Position numbers and translations under genes: made by a program
Notes under the pieces: model-generated
What the model saw: the letters and a program-made list of their open reading frames with translations, nothing else
The model's database searches: none
What the model was told of the DNA's origin: nothing
Shown: piece after piece, positions 24,375 through 33,676 of the stretch
Layout of the letters: each line of letters starts with the position of its first letter
Position numbering within the stretch: position 1 is the first letter of the stretch
Assembly (NCBI RefSeq): GCF_010119195.1
Contig: NZ_WRXL01000006.1
Span: forward strand, 62,001-126,000
DNA length: 64,000 nt
Source of the DNA: Haloarcula salina
Lineage (GTDB): Archaea > Halobacteriota > Halobacteria > Halobacteriales > Haloarculaceae
Direction of reading: 5' to 3'

Positions 24375-27300
24375 CTAGAGCCGGAGTCGCCAGACGGTCG
24401 TCCCGGCTTCCTCCAGGTCCTCGTCGTCAGCGGCGGCGACGATGACCTGGTTCTCGCCGGGCTCCACGTCGAGCGCGACGCTGAACTCTCGGTCGTCGAC
24501 GGTGACGAACGCGCTGTCGGCGGGCGTCTTGATGACGACGCAGACGCCGGTGGTCTCGCCGGAGACGACCAGTTCGTTGCCGCGGAACTGCGTGTCGACG
24601 CGCAGCGCCGGACTGCGGTCGGGCTGGTGGACGCCGTCCTCGCGGTAGCGCTCGTGGACGAACGCCGGCGTCTCGATCGGCTCGCCCGCGCTGACGCCGT
24701 GGGCCAGGCGGACGTACTGCGCCATCGACCACGCCAGCGGCGTCGCCGACCCGGTCCCCTCGGCGAACTCCCAGTCGTACTCCGTCGTGTGCTCGCGGTC
24801 CCAGATCTGCTCGGCGATCATCCGCCCGGAGTTCGCGACCTGCTGCATCATCCGGAGGCAGTCCGCGGGGCGGACGTCCGGGTCGTCGCGGTGGAGTTCG
24901 TACTCGCCGCGCTCGCCGGTCAGCAGCGGCCAGAGGCGGCCCTTCCCCTTGTGCTCGACCGACCAGGGCGCGCCCTGGTCTTCGCGGTCGCGCTCGCCGT
25001 AGCCGTCGCCGTTGTACCGGTAGAATCCGGGGGCCCACTCGGTGTCGACGCGGATCGTCTCGTCGACCTCGGCGAGGGAGTTCCGGATCACCGCGTCGGC
25101 GTCGGGCTTGATGCCCAGGCGGACGAGTTCGAGGAAGCCGCCGTCGATGATGTTGCGCTCGTCGAGCGTCGGCCCGTCGTTGGCGAGCGTCCGGAGGTGG
25201 CCGGCCTCGGGGTCGCCGTCGAGCGTGATCCGGGGATAGTACGGCGTGTTGGTGTGGCGCTCGGTCCCGGTCTCGGTCGCCGTCCAGTCGTCGACGTTGT
25301 TCGCCCAGTGGTCGGCGAGCGCGAGCCAGACGAGCGCGTCGTCGTCGTGGCCGGTGTCGATCGCGAGCTTCGCCGCACAGGCCAGCCCGGCGATCTCCGC
25401 CGCGATGGACGACGGCGAGAATCCGGCTTCCTCCTCCCAGCGTTCCTGGGCCGTCTCGGGGCCGTTGCGGACGACGTAGTCGGCCGACCGGCGGACGTTC
25501 TCGTAGCCGTAGTCCACGTCCTCGAAGTCGACGCCGGCCTCGGCGAGGTGGTAGGCCATCACCTGCGGGAACGAGATGTTGTCCATCTGCTCGCCGCCCC
25601 AGCGGGTCGTCCCGTTCACGTAGGTGTTCTGCGGGATGAACCCCGTCTCGTCTTGCTGGTAGCGGTAGATGTACTCCAGTTGCCCGGCGGCGATGTCGAG
25701 CGAACCGACGGCGTCGAAGACCGTGAACACCTGATAGAGGTCCCGCGACCAGACGAAGTTGTAGCCGTATCCCTTGGGCTGCTCGGCGTTGACGGCCTCG
25801 CCCCACGGCACGGACGGCGAGGCGATGGACGCCCCGTGGTAGGTCTTGTCCTCGACGGCCAGGAGCGTCATGAGCGCGCTCCGGTACTGATTGGCCAGCT
25901 CCTCGTCGTCGGCGACCGCGTCGGGCAGTCGCTTGTCGTCGAGGAAGTCGCGCCAGCTCGCCGCGTATTCGGACTGAACGGTCTCGTAGCCGCGGTCGAG
26001 CGCGCCGTCGGCCTCGCCGAGTGCGGCGGCGGTGTCCGCGTGGCGCGCGAACCCGAGCGCCAGCGTCTCGCTGGTCCGAGTGCCGGTCCCGAGGCGACCG
26101 ACGAGGACGACGTTCGTCCCGTCGACCGACTCCACGGGGTCGGGGAGGTCGCCCTTCGAGTACAGCGCGTCGAGGCGGTCGCTCCCGGCCGCGCCGACCG
26201 TCGCCCAGTCGAAGCGGCCGTCCGACGCCAGCGCGACGGCGACTGAGTAGGCGTCGCCGTTTTCGTCGACCAGCAGGTCGTTGTCCGTCGCGTCGGTGTA
26301 GGCCCGGGGATTGCGGGCGACGAGGTGGTAGCTGCCGGGCTTCCCGTACCTGATGCCGCGGTCGTGGCGGTCGGTGCTGGTGAGGGCGATGTCGGCGACC
26401 GAGAACACGTCGTAGAGCTTGTCGTCCTCGGCCTCGAAGGCCACGTCGGCGACGATCGCGTCGTGTTCGGGGTCGGTGGCGTAGTCGACGGTCAGCGTCC
26501 ACCGGTGGCCCCGGCCGTCGCCCGTCTCGGTGAAGACGTGCCGGAAGAGGAGCGACTCGTCGTCGACCGGTTCGACGCGGCGCTCGACGGTGTCGTCGAC
26601 CCGGCGGTTCTCCCGGTGGGTCCGGACGGCGTAGTCGGTCTCGTCGACGCATCTGACGAGGAAGTCGAGCGTCCGGAGGTTCAGCAGGTCGACCTGCGGG
26701 TACCGCGCCTCGGTCAGGGCCCCCTCGGTGAGCGTGAACCACACGCGAGAGGGGTCCTGCTCGCCGTGGTCGGCGACGGTCCCGACGCCGTACTTCTCGC
26801 CGGTGGTCCACGTCGGGTTCGCGCTCGGCCCCTCGGTCACCGCGGAGGTCGTCGGGAGCGCGTTCAGGTCGTCGAGCAGCGCGGTCGCGTGGAGCCTGAG
26901 CGCGTGCGACCAGCCCAGCGGCGCGGCGCTGTCGAGGTCGCCGTCGTCGAAGGCCTGCTCGGCGAGGTAGCCCGCCCCGGTCGTGAGCGGCCCGTCGTCA
27001 GAGAGCAGTTCGTACAGGTCGCTCGCGCGGTCGAGGTAGGCGTCGCCGCGTCGGCCGCGGTCGTTCAGCAGCGACCCGACGCGGGCGGCGGCGAGCGCGC
27101 CCATCGCGGTCGTCACGGACCAGACCTTCTCCGCGTCCTGGTGGCCGGTCCGCCAGCGGTCGCCCTCGTAGCGGACGAGGCCCGCGACCTGGCTCCCCGG
27201 AGGGTTTCGGAACAGGGTGTCGAGCGTCGTGCTCACGTGGTCCGCCAGGCGGGTGAGCTGGTCGTAGTCGAGCGACGCCGTCTCGATGCCGAGGTACTCG

Positions 27301-28904
27301 TCCATGGCGTCTGCGAGGTGCAGCCCCGCCGCGTCGATGCGGTGGTCGGGGTCGCCGTCACGCAGGGCCATCAGGTACACCTCCATGTCCTCGTCCCAGA
27401 GGTGGTCGAGGCCGTCGATCACGCGGTCCGCGGCGTCGCGGCCGCGCTCCCGGACGTCCTCCCGGAGCGGCGCGCGAGCGACGGCCGAAAAGGCCTCGAT
27501 GAACGTCGCGGCGGTGTGGACGAACTGCCCGACCGAGTCCTCCCAGACGTTCTGGCACGGCGCGGGCAGGTCGTTGTCCGCGACGTCTGCGACGAGGGCG
27601 TCGACGCCCGCCTCGATCGTGTCGCGGATCTCGGCCGTCAGGTCGTCGTCGAGGTCGGCGCGGTGCTTTCGCAACAGGGCCGCGAGAAAGGCGGTGACGG
27701 TCGCGGTCTGGTCGGCCTGGTACTCGGGGGAGTCGTCGTGCTCGACCCTGGCGTTGGCCCAGCCCGGCGCGATCGAGCCGTCGTCCGCCCAGACGCGGTG
27801 GGGCCAGGTGCCGTCGGGACGCTGGCTGTCACAGAGGAACCGCGCGCTCTCGGCGAGGACGCCGAGCGTCTCGATGTCGATGCGGTCGCCGGCTTCGAGG
27901 AGGTGCCGCGAGACGGAGGCGTCGTCGCGGAACCAGACGTAACCGTAGCCCCCGGAGTTGGCGTAGAAGGGGTCGAACTCGGGGGCGGCGATGCGACCGC
28001 CCATCGGCGACGACAGCAGTTCCATCACCCGGAGGTCCGTCCGCACCGACTCCCAGCGCGGGGCCGATTCGGGCACGGTGACACGGGTCCGATCACGGGC
28101 GGCCTGGCGCAGTTCGTCCGCGCTCGCGTGCTCGCGCGCACACGCCGAGAGGTCGAGCAGCGCCGTCTCGCGGTCCACCTCGTCGTGGTCGGAGAGCTGG
28201 CTGATGAGCGTCGTGCTGTTGCTCCGCCCGGAGCGCTCCAGGGGCGCGGTCACGAGGAAGTCGCCGGTGAGCCGCGTCTGGTCGCGGCGCTCGGTCGGGG
28301 CGGACCGCGGGAACGTCACCGGCTCGTCGGCTAAGATCTCGGCGAGGCGCTCCGGTCGCTGTCCGTCGACGGCGTCGAGTCCCGTGGAGGCGGCGAGGTA
28401 GTCGTGCTCGCGGCGGTGGAAGACTTCGAGCACGCGCGAGTCCGCCGGCCCGCCGTCCTCGTGGATGAGCGAGCCGACGCCACTCTCGGAGCCCTCGGGG
28501 GCCATCGTGACGAACGCGACGAGCTTCGCGTCCTGGGGGACGGCCCCCCGCATCTCGACGTGTGTGACGTGGGCCCGCCCGAGCGTCAGGTCGTACTGGT
28601 GGACGGTGAACGACCCCGCGTCGTACTCGGTCTCGACGAGGCGCGTGTCGCGATAGTAGTGCTGTCTGATGGTCTCAAGGTCGTAGAACCACCGCGTCTC
28701 GTCACCGATGAGGATCCCGAGCTGGGACCGATCGATACCGGAGAGCCCTGACAGCGAGTCGGAGTAGTCTCTCAGCGTGCCGTTCTCGCCGACGTGGACC
28801 AGGCGGTCGCCGTGTCCGGAGAACGAGCCCGAGATAGTTCGCCGTTCCTCCGGGAAGCGCCCGCGACGAGTCTTGAACTCGTTGAGCGCCGTCGTAAGCC
28901 GCAT
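24375..28904 (-). CDS. Tandem GH15 protein (two glucoamylase modules fused), 1509 aa
   Basis: Two complete GH15 units in one chain. Module 1 (1-680) has a beta-sandwich, then an (alpha/alpha)6 domain with VWFRDD at about 323, acid Glu in NVWEDS (about 455), and YLAEQ plus PLGWSHA at 648-668. Module 2 (about 697-1410) starts NPTWTTGEKYGVGTV, with WSRDLYQVF at 1052, RWEEEAG at 1155, RLWPLLTGERG at 1323 and AEQIWD plus PLAWSMA at 1364-1395. A beta domain closes the protein. Both halves keep acid and base residues. GH15 enzymes release glucose from alpha-glucans. There is no signal peptide, so it is intracellular. TTTATAG 25 nt before the ATG supports a leaderless start. Confidence 0.92.
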   Translation of the reverse strand: MRLTTALNEFKTRRGRFPEERRTISGSFSGHGDRLVHVGENGTLRDYSDSLSGLSGIDRSQLGILIGDETRWFYDLETIRQHYYRDTRLVETEYDAGSFTVHQYDLTLGRAHVTHVEMRGAVPQDAKLVAFVTMAPEGSESGVGSLIHEDGGPADSRVLEVFHRREHDYLAASTGLDAVDGQRPERLAEILADEPVTFPRSAPTERRDQTRLTGDFLVTAPLERSGRSNSTTLISQLSDHDEVDRETALLDLSACAREHASADELRQAARDRTRVTVPESAPRWESVRTDLRVMELLSSPMGGRIAAPEFDPFYANSGGYGYVWFRDDASVSRHLLEAGDRIDIETLGVLAESARFLCDSQRPDGTWPHRVWADDGSIAPGWANARVEHDDSPEYQADQTATVTAFLAALLRKHRADLDDDLTAEIRDTIEAGVDALVADVADNDLPAPCQNVWEDSVGQFVHTAATFIEAFSAVARAPLREDVRERGRDAADRVIDGLDHLWDEDMEVYLMALRDGDPDHRIDAAGLHLADAMDEYLGIETASLDYDQLTRLADHVSTTLDTLFRNPPGSQVAGLVRYEGDRWRTGHQDAEKVWSVTTAMGALAAARVGSLLNDRGRRGDAYLDRASDLYELLSDDGPLTTGAGYLAEQAFDDGDLDSAAPLGWSHALRLHATALLDDLNALPTTSAVTEGPSANPTWTTGEKYGVGTVADHGEQDPSRVWFTLTEGALTEARYPQVDLLNLRTLDFLVRCVDETDYAVRTHRENRRVDDTVERRVEPVDDESLLFRHVFTETGDGRGHRWTLTVDYATDPEHDAIVADVAFEAEDDKLYDVFSVADIALTSTDRHDRGIRYGKPGSYHLVARNPRAYTDATDNDLLVDENGDAYSVAVALASDGRFDWATVGAAGSDRLDALYSKGDLPDPVESVDGTNVVLVGRLGTGTRTSETLALGFARHADTAAALGEADGALDRGYETVQSEYAASWRDFLDDKRLPDAVADDEELANQYRSALMTLLAVEDKTYHGASIASPSVPWGEAVNAEQPKGYGYNFVWSRDLYQVFTVFDAVGSLDIAAGQLEYIYRYQQDETGFIPQNTYVNGTTRWGGEQMDNISFPQVMAYHLAEAGVDFEDVDYGYENVRRSADYVVRNGPETAQERWEEEAGFSPSSIAAEIAGLACAAKLAIDTGHDDDALVWLALADHWANNVDDWTATETGTERHTNTPYYPRITLDGDPEAGHLRTLANDGPTLDERNIIDGGFLELVRLGIKPDADAVIRNSLAEVDETIRVDTEWAPGFYRYNGDGYGERDREDQGAPWSVEHKGKGRLWPLLTGERGEYELHRDDPDVRPADCLRMMQQVANSGRMIAEQIWDREHTTEYDWEFAEGTGSATPLAWSMAQYVRLAHGVSAGEPIETPAFVHERYREDGVHQPDRSPALRVDTQFRGNELVVSGETTGVCVVIKTPADSAFVTVDDREFSVALDVEPGENQVIVAAADDEDLEEAGTTVWRLRL

Positions 28905-28924
28905 ACATATCAAATCAGACCAAT

Positions 28925-28933
28925 CTCTATAAA
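28925..28933 (-). promoter_or_regulatory. TATA box of the tandem GH15 gene
   Basis: The minus strand reads TTTATAGAG, about 25 nt upstream of the ATG at 28904. The adjoining A+T-rich stretch is the only one in this otherwise GC-rich block. Confidence 0.5.
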
Positions 28934-29032
28934 CACCTGTGATTTCTGCAAATTAGTCGAACGCGCCGGATCGACGGTCGCTATCGCCCAGATTCGTCCT
29001 CGCGAACCCCTGACACGGGACTCGGCGACCGA

Positions 29033-31087
29033 TTACAGGTCGAGCGCGGCGGCGTCAGCCGGGAGCACGGCGACGCTGTCGACGGTGACCGCGCCGTCGC
29101 CGTCGGCCGCGACGGACTGGCCCGAGACGGCGTCCGTCTCGCCCGCGGCGTCGGGCACCTCGACCGTCGCCGGGTCCGTCCCGAAATTGAGGACCACCAC
29201 GGCCGCGTCCGTCTCGGTCGCTCTGGCGAACGCGACCACGCGGTCGGACGGCCCCTCGCGCACGTCGTAGGGAACGCGGACGAGGTCGGCGTCGGTCGAC
29301 AGCGCCGGGAGGCCGTGTCTGGCGGCCGAGAGGTCCCCGACGTACGCCTGGAGGGACTCGTCGGCGTGGTCCCACGCGAGGGCGTCGCGCCGGCCGCGCT
29401 GGCCGAACTCCTGGCCGGCGTACAGCAGCGGCGACCCCGGCAGGGTGAACAGCGCGCCGGCGGCGGCCTCGGCGGCCGGGCGACCGTAGTCGACGAGGTA
29501 GCGCGTCTCGTCGTGGTTCTCGGCGTAGAGCATGAACGACGCGTGGTCGGGGAAGCCGATCCGCGCCCGCTCGTCGATGGCGTCCAGGACGGTCTCGGCG
29601 TCGTCGCCGCCGCCGGCCCGCCGGAGCGCCGCGTACGTCGTCGAGTCGAAGTGCATGTCGAACAGGCCGGCCTGGAAGTCCGGAATGTACGGAATGGTCT
29701 CGTCCAGCAGGAGGAACTCGCTATCGCGGTCCTTGCAGTAGTCGTGGATCTCGCGCCAGAAGCCGTCGGGCACCGCCCACGCCATGTCACACCGAAAGCC
29801 GTCGACCAGTTCCGCCCACTGGGCGACCGCGTCGAGCAGGTGCCGACGGACCGGGAGGTGATCGAAGTCGAAGTTCGCGATGTGCTCCCACTCGAAGTAC
29901 GTCTCCGGTTCGGTCTCGGTGCGCCACTCGTACCAGTCGCGGTACTCGCTGTCCGGGTCGTCGCGGGCCGCCTCGAAGTACGGGTGCGTGCGCGCCGAGT
30001 GGTTACAGACGAGGTCGAACAGGACCCTGAAGCCGCGGTCGCGCGCGGCCTCGACGAACCGCTCGTAGTCCTCGCGCGTGCCCAGGTCCGACGCGATGGC
30101 GAAGAAGTCCGTGATGTTGTAGCCGTGGGGTGCGTGGTCGTTCTGCAAGACCGGCGTGAGCCAGAGCACGTCGACGCCCAGCGAGTCCAGGTAGTCCAGT
30201 CGGTCGACGATGGCGTCGAAGGGCGAGTCCTCGCCGTCGCCGGCGAACGTCCGGACGTATATCTCGTAGATGAGGGCGTCTTCGGCCCACTCGGGCGCGT
30301 CGTAGGGTCGCCCGGGGACGACCGCGCTCCCACCGTCGGTGGCGGTGCGGGTGAACTCCGCCTGGTCGGGCACGCTGTAGCCGGCCTCGCCGACCGCGAC
30401 GGCGTGCACGCGGGCGCGGTCCGGGAGCGCGTCCAGCGGAATCCGGAGTTCGCGCTCGCCCTCGATCACCGCGTCGGGGTCGACCTCGTCTCGGTCGTCG
30501 AGCAGGAACTCGACGGCGAGGTCGTTCGCGGTCTCGCTCGCGTCCGGGTGCGGGCTCACGTCGGCCCTGACCACGGCCTCGTCGCCCTCTACGGCGGGCC
30601 GCAGGGTGAGCCGCGGCCGGCCGCCGCCGTCGCCGGATCCGGTCTGTGCGCCGTGGCCGCTCCCAACGGGGCCGGAGCCGCTCCGGCCGCCGGAGACGCC
30701 GGGGCCGCTCCGCCCGCCAGACGAACCGGAGCGACCCGAACGGCCCGAGGTGTGGATGCCGCTCGATCTGAGCGCGCCCGGGAACGCGCGGACGGTGACC
30801 TCGTGGTCGCCGTCCGGCGCGGAGAGCCGGGCGACGTATCTGCCAGGGGCGTCCGGGACGAGGTGTTCGACGGGGTCGTCGCCGAGCGTCGCGGTCGAGC
30901 CGTCCGGGACGCGCGTCAGCCGCCAGGAGTACGTCGCCGACGGATCGGGGTCGCGAGGCGCGAGTTCGACCTCGTCCCCCGTCGCGACGAACTTCGGCGG
31001 ACCAGGGTGATGCATAGGCTCACTGCGATTGACACCGCCTTGATAGTTGTGGTGACCGTGATATTCGAACCCGGGCGGAGCCGGCAT
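29033..31087 (-). CDS. GH13 alpha-amylase-family enzyme with Gly/Ser/Arg linker
   Basis: A 684-residue enzyme. Residues about 30-105 form a small Ig/PKD-like beta domain. Residues 108-156 are a low-complexity Gly/Ser/Arg linker, and about 160-245 a second beta domain. The TIM barrel (about 265-600) carries nucleophile D434 (VDGFRCDMAW), acid/base E463 (LLLDETIP) and D526 (ENHDE). A C-terminal beta domain follows. The pattern matches GH13 maltogenic/neopullulanase-type enzymes acting on maltodextrins. No signal peptide is present. It is upstream of and co-directional with the tandem GH15 gene. Confidence 0.92.
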   Translation of the reverse strand: MPAPPGFEYHGHHNYQGGVNRSEPMHHPGPPKFVATGDEVELAPRDPDPSATYSWRLTRVPDGSTATLGDDPVEHLVPDAPGRYVARLSAPDGDHEVTVRAFPGALRSSGIHTSGRSGRSGSSGGRSGPGVSGGRSGSGPVGSGHGAQTGSGDGGGRPRLTLRPAVEGDEAVVRADVSPHPDASETANDLAVEFLLDDRDEVDPDAVIEGERELRIPLDALPDRARVHAVAVGEAGYSVPDQAEFTRTATDGGSAVVPGRPYDAPEWAEDALIYEIYVRTFAGDGEDSPFDAIVDRLDYLDSLGVDVLWLTPVLQNDHAPHGYNITDFFAIASDLGTREDYERFVEAARDRGFRVLFDLVCNHSARTHPYFEAARDDPDSEYRDWYEWRTETEPETYFEWEHIANFDFDHLPVRRHLLDAVAQWAELVDGFRCDMAWAVPDGFWREIHDYCKDRDSEFLLLDETIPYIPDFQAGLFDMHFDSTTYAALRRAGGGDDAETVLDAIDERARIGFPDHASFMLYAENHDETRYLVDYGRPAAEAAAGALFTLPGSPLLYAGQEFGQRGRRDALAWDHADESLQAYVGDLSAARHGLPALSTDADLVRVPYDVREGPSDRVVAFARATETDAAVVVLNFGTDPATVEVPDAAGETDAVSGQSVAADGDGAVTVDSVAVLPADAAALDL

Positions 31088-31356
31088 CGCGGTGTATGTC
31101 CTCGGCCGGGAGTTCCCGAGCCGACGACGACTTCGAGGCGAGACGGACAGGGTTTCGGCCGCGTCCGCGGCGTCGGTGTCGCCGGATCCGACGGGCTAGC
31201 TCTGGATCGCCCACTCCGGGTCTATCGATGACGGTAGTGCGCGTCGGTCGGCCGATAGAGCGGTGTCTCGGGCCTTCCGGAGAGCGCAGTCGCCGCGGTG
31301 ACCGGGCAATACCGTTATATCGTCGGGCCGTGCAGCCACTCGCCAACGGGATACAG

Positions 31357-32391
31357 ATGGAGGACACGGACGATCCGACGGTGGCCGATCGCCTCGTCGA
31401 ACTTCTCGAGCGGGGCGACCACGAGGCGGCGGCCGAGCGCGTCACCGACCTCGAAACGGCCGCCACCGACGAGCGGAAAGCGGCGCTGCGGTCGCTCCGA
31501 ACTCTCGCCGACTCGACGCCCGAAGCGGTCGCCCCGCTGGTCGAACCGCTTACGGCCTCCCTGACCGACGAGGAGCGGGCGGTGCGGCTCTCGACCGCGA
31601 AGCTGTTCGTCGCCGTCGCCGAGCGAGCGCCCGACGCCGTCGTGCCGGCGGTGTCCGCCCTCGCGTCGCGGCTGGGAGACGACGAGGAGTTCTACTACGT
31701 CCGGGCCCGGGCGGCCGAAGCGCTGGGGTACGTCGCCGTCGAACGGTCCGCGGAGGTGGCCTCGCCCGAGGTGCTCGCCGACTTGCGCGTCGGGCTGGCG
31801 CTCGACGAGCCGGAGGTGCGAGAGAAGCTGGCGAAAGCACTGGAATGCGTGGCGCTGGGCGACCCGGCCCGACTTCGTCACCGCGTTTCGGACCTCGCCC
31901 AACACCTGACTGACGACCGGGAACTCGTCCGGTATCACCTGACGACGGCGCTCGTCGCCGTCGGCTGTGAGCACCCCGACCGGCTCCGGGACGCGCGCGA
32001 CGAGATCAGCGAGCGCCTCGACGACGAGAGCGCCTCCGTCCGAGGTCGAGCGGCCGAGGCACTCGGGCTGGCGGCCCGCGCCGATTCGGCGGAGACAGTG
32101 GCTGTCGACTCGCTACCCGACCCCGACGACGCGGACCCGTTCGTGGCCGAGCGCGTCCGGTTCGCGGCCCGCGCGGGAGCGGACGCGCCAGTGCCCGATG
32201 GCGAGATAGCCACAGAGACCGACGCGGACAGCGGCCCGCGAGTCGGGACGCTGGCGTCGATCCGTGAGACGACGGAGGAGGCCGCCACCGCCATCGCGTC
32301 GGGCGGCGGCGAGGCCGAGTGTCGCCACTGCGGCCTCGGACTCCCGACCGATGGCCCGCCGCTGTGTCCGCGGTGCGGAGCGCCCCGGTGA
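31357..32391 (+). CDS. HEAT-repeat protein with C-terminal zinc ribbon
   Basis: A 344-residue acidic, almost all-helical protein. It is built of about 40-residue HEAT-like repeats, for example ERAVRLSTAKLFVAVAERAP, FYYVRARAAEALGYVAVE, ELVRYHLTTALVAVG and ASVRGRAAEALGLAA. A short zinc ribbon ends it (CRHCGLGLPTDGPPLCPRCG). HEAT solenoids are scaffolds, so a protein-binding role is likely but the partner is unknown. The ATG at 31357 follows a TTATAT box by about 40 bases. The much longer open frame upstream is arginine-rich and not credible. It is divergent from the GH13 gene. Confidence 0.8.
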   Translation: MEDTDDPTVADRLVELLERGDHEAAAERVTDLETAATDERKAALRSLRTLADSTPEAVAPLVEPLTASLTDEERAVRLSTAKLFVAVAERAPDAVVPAVSALASRLGDDEEFYYVRARAAEALGYVAVERSAEVASPEVLADLRVGLALDEPEVREKLAKALECVALGDPARLRHRVSDLAQHLTDDRELVRYHLTTALVAVGCEHPDRLRDARDEISERLDDESASVRGRAAEALGLAARADSAETVAVDSLPDPDDADPFVAERVRFAARAGADAPVPDGEIATETDADSGPRVGTLASIRETTEEAATAIASGGGEAECRHCGLGLPTDGPPLCPRCGAPR

Positions 32392-32395
32392 CGTT

Positions 32396-32445
32396 TTAGG
32401 CCCGCCGAAATATCGTAACCGCTATATCTCTTTAGGCTGGCCTAA
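32396..32445 (+). promoter_or_regulatory. Iron-type promoter 1: two DtxR-like boxes around a TATA box
   Basis: The distal box TTAGGCCCGCCGAA (32396-32409) and proximal box TTAGGCTGGCCTAA (32432-32445) flank the TATA-like CTATATCTC. The proximal box ends six bases before the ATG at 32451, so bound protein would cover the transcription start. The TTAGGC-N2-GCCTAA pattern resembles operators of DtxR-family iron regulators (SirR/Idr type in haloarchaea). Confidence 0.75.
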
Positions 32446-32450
32446 TCCAC

Positions 32451-33674
32451 ATGGACGACGATCGAAGCGGCGATTCGACGCGGCGGCAGTTCATCGCGAC
32501 CGGTCTCGGAGCGGCCGCGACCGGGGCGCTGGCTGGCTGCACCGGCTCCGGCGGGAGCGAGCCGTCGGGGACGGCGAGTCCGGAGCCGACTGACACGGTG
32601 ACGACCACCGAGGCGACCGACGACCGGCAGACGGCGACCGGCGGCGACAGCTATTCGGTGTCGATGGAGCCGATGGGCGATGTGACCTTCGAGTCGGTCC
32701 CCGAACGGTGGCTGGCGTACTTCAGCACCTACGGCGACATGGGAATCGCGCTCGGGCAGTTGGACGGGCTCCAGGGGCTCGTCTTCACGGAGAACTGGCC
32801 GCTCGCGTTCTACGACCACCTCCCCGGCGTGGACGTGTCCTTCGACGGCGTCACGCAGCTCATGGGCGAGAACGGGCTGGACAAGGAGGCGTTCTACGAG
32901 CTGGGCTGTGACGTACACCTGTTCGACCCGACCTTCCTGTCCCGCCTCGCCGACGGCATGGACGCCGCGGACTTCGAGGAGGTCGACGCCAACGTCGGCC
33001 CAATCGTCGGTAACTCGATCCGGCGTCGCGGGAGCGACTGGCACGACTACCGCTACTACTCGCTGTACGAGGCCTTCGAGAAAGTCGCGCAAGTGTTCCA
33101 GGAGCGCGAGCGATACGAGGCGCTGAAGTCGGTCCACGACGACCTCCTGGCGACGATTCGGGCCGATCTCCCGCCGGAGGACGAGCGCCCGACCGTCGGG
33201 CTCCTCTCTGTCAACTCCGACTTCGAGAACGGGGCGTTCTACGCGTACCCGGTCCACGACGGGAACGGGCACAAGCAGTACCGCGACCTCGGGATGCGCG
33301 GGGCGTTCGACGACCACATCGACGGCAGCTACGCCGAGTGGGACTACGAGACGATCCTCGAAATCGACCCGGACGCACTGTTGTTCCAGTACGGCTTCTC
33401 GCACGTCTCGACGGCGGAGTTCGAGCGGCGGATGGACGCGATGCGCGAGGACCCCGTCGGACAGCAGCTCTCGGCCGTCGAGAACGACCGGCTCTACCGC
33501 GGCGGGACCTCCTATCAGGGGCCGATCGTCAATCTGTTCCAGACCGAGGCCGCCGCCAAGCAGTTCTACCCCGAGACGTTCGGGGCCTGGGACGGCCTGG
33601 ACACGCTGGCCGACGCGGACGCGCGGCTGTTCGACTACCAGCGCGTCGCCGACGTCGTCAACGGGGCGCTCTGA
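32451..33674 (+). CDS. Iron/siderophore-type substrate-binding Tat lipoprotein, paralogue 1
   Basis: A 407-residue extracytoplasmic protein. The Tat motif is TRRQFIATG, the lipobox ends LAGC, and a Ser/Thr/Glu-rich spacer follows (about 32-68). A TroA/FepB-type binding fold starts YSVSMEPMGDVTFESVPERW. Features shared by all five paralogues are the HDYRYYSLYEAFEKVAQVFQE helix, the YETILEIDPDALLF strand, YRGGTSYQGPIVNLFQTE and the closing DYQRVADVVNG. Iron-siderophore capture is inferred from the fold and the DtxR-like boxes. No permease or ATPase gene is nearby. The next gene follows after two bases. Confidence 0.88.
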   Translation: MDDDRSGDSTRRQFIATGLGAAATGALAGCTGSGGSEPSGTASPEPTDTVTTTEATDDRQTATGGDSYSVSMEPMGDVTFESVPERWLAYFSTYGDMGIALGQLDGLQGLVFTENWPLAFYDHLPGVDVSFDGVTQLMGENGLDKEAFYELGCDVHLFDPTFLSRLADGMDAADFEEVDANVGPIVGNSIRRRGSDWHDYRYYSLYEAFEKVAQVFQERERYEALKSVHDDLLATIRADLPPEDERPTVGLLSVNSDFENGAFYAYPVHDGNGHKQYRDLGMRGAFDDHIDGSYAEWDYETILEIDPDALLFQYGFSHVSTAEFERRMDAMREDPVGQQLSAVENDRLYRGGTSYQGPIVNLFQTEAAAKQFYPETFGAWDGLDTLADADARLFDYQRVADVVNGAL

Positions 33675-33676
33675 CC

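Noticed and set aside
24427-28334. Very long open frames (500-800 codons) opposite or shifted within the tandem GH15 gene
   Set aside because: High-GC haloarchaeal genes produce long accidental frames. These are rich in Arg/Gly/Pro or lack domains, while the chosen frame shows complete GH15 motifs.
29315-31231. 638-codon plus-strand frame opposite the GH13 gene
   Set aside because: The GH13 frame keeps all three catalytic residues; the antisense frame has no motif.
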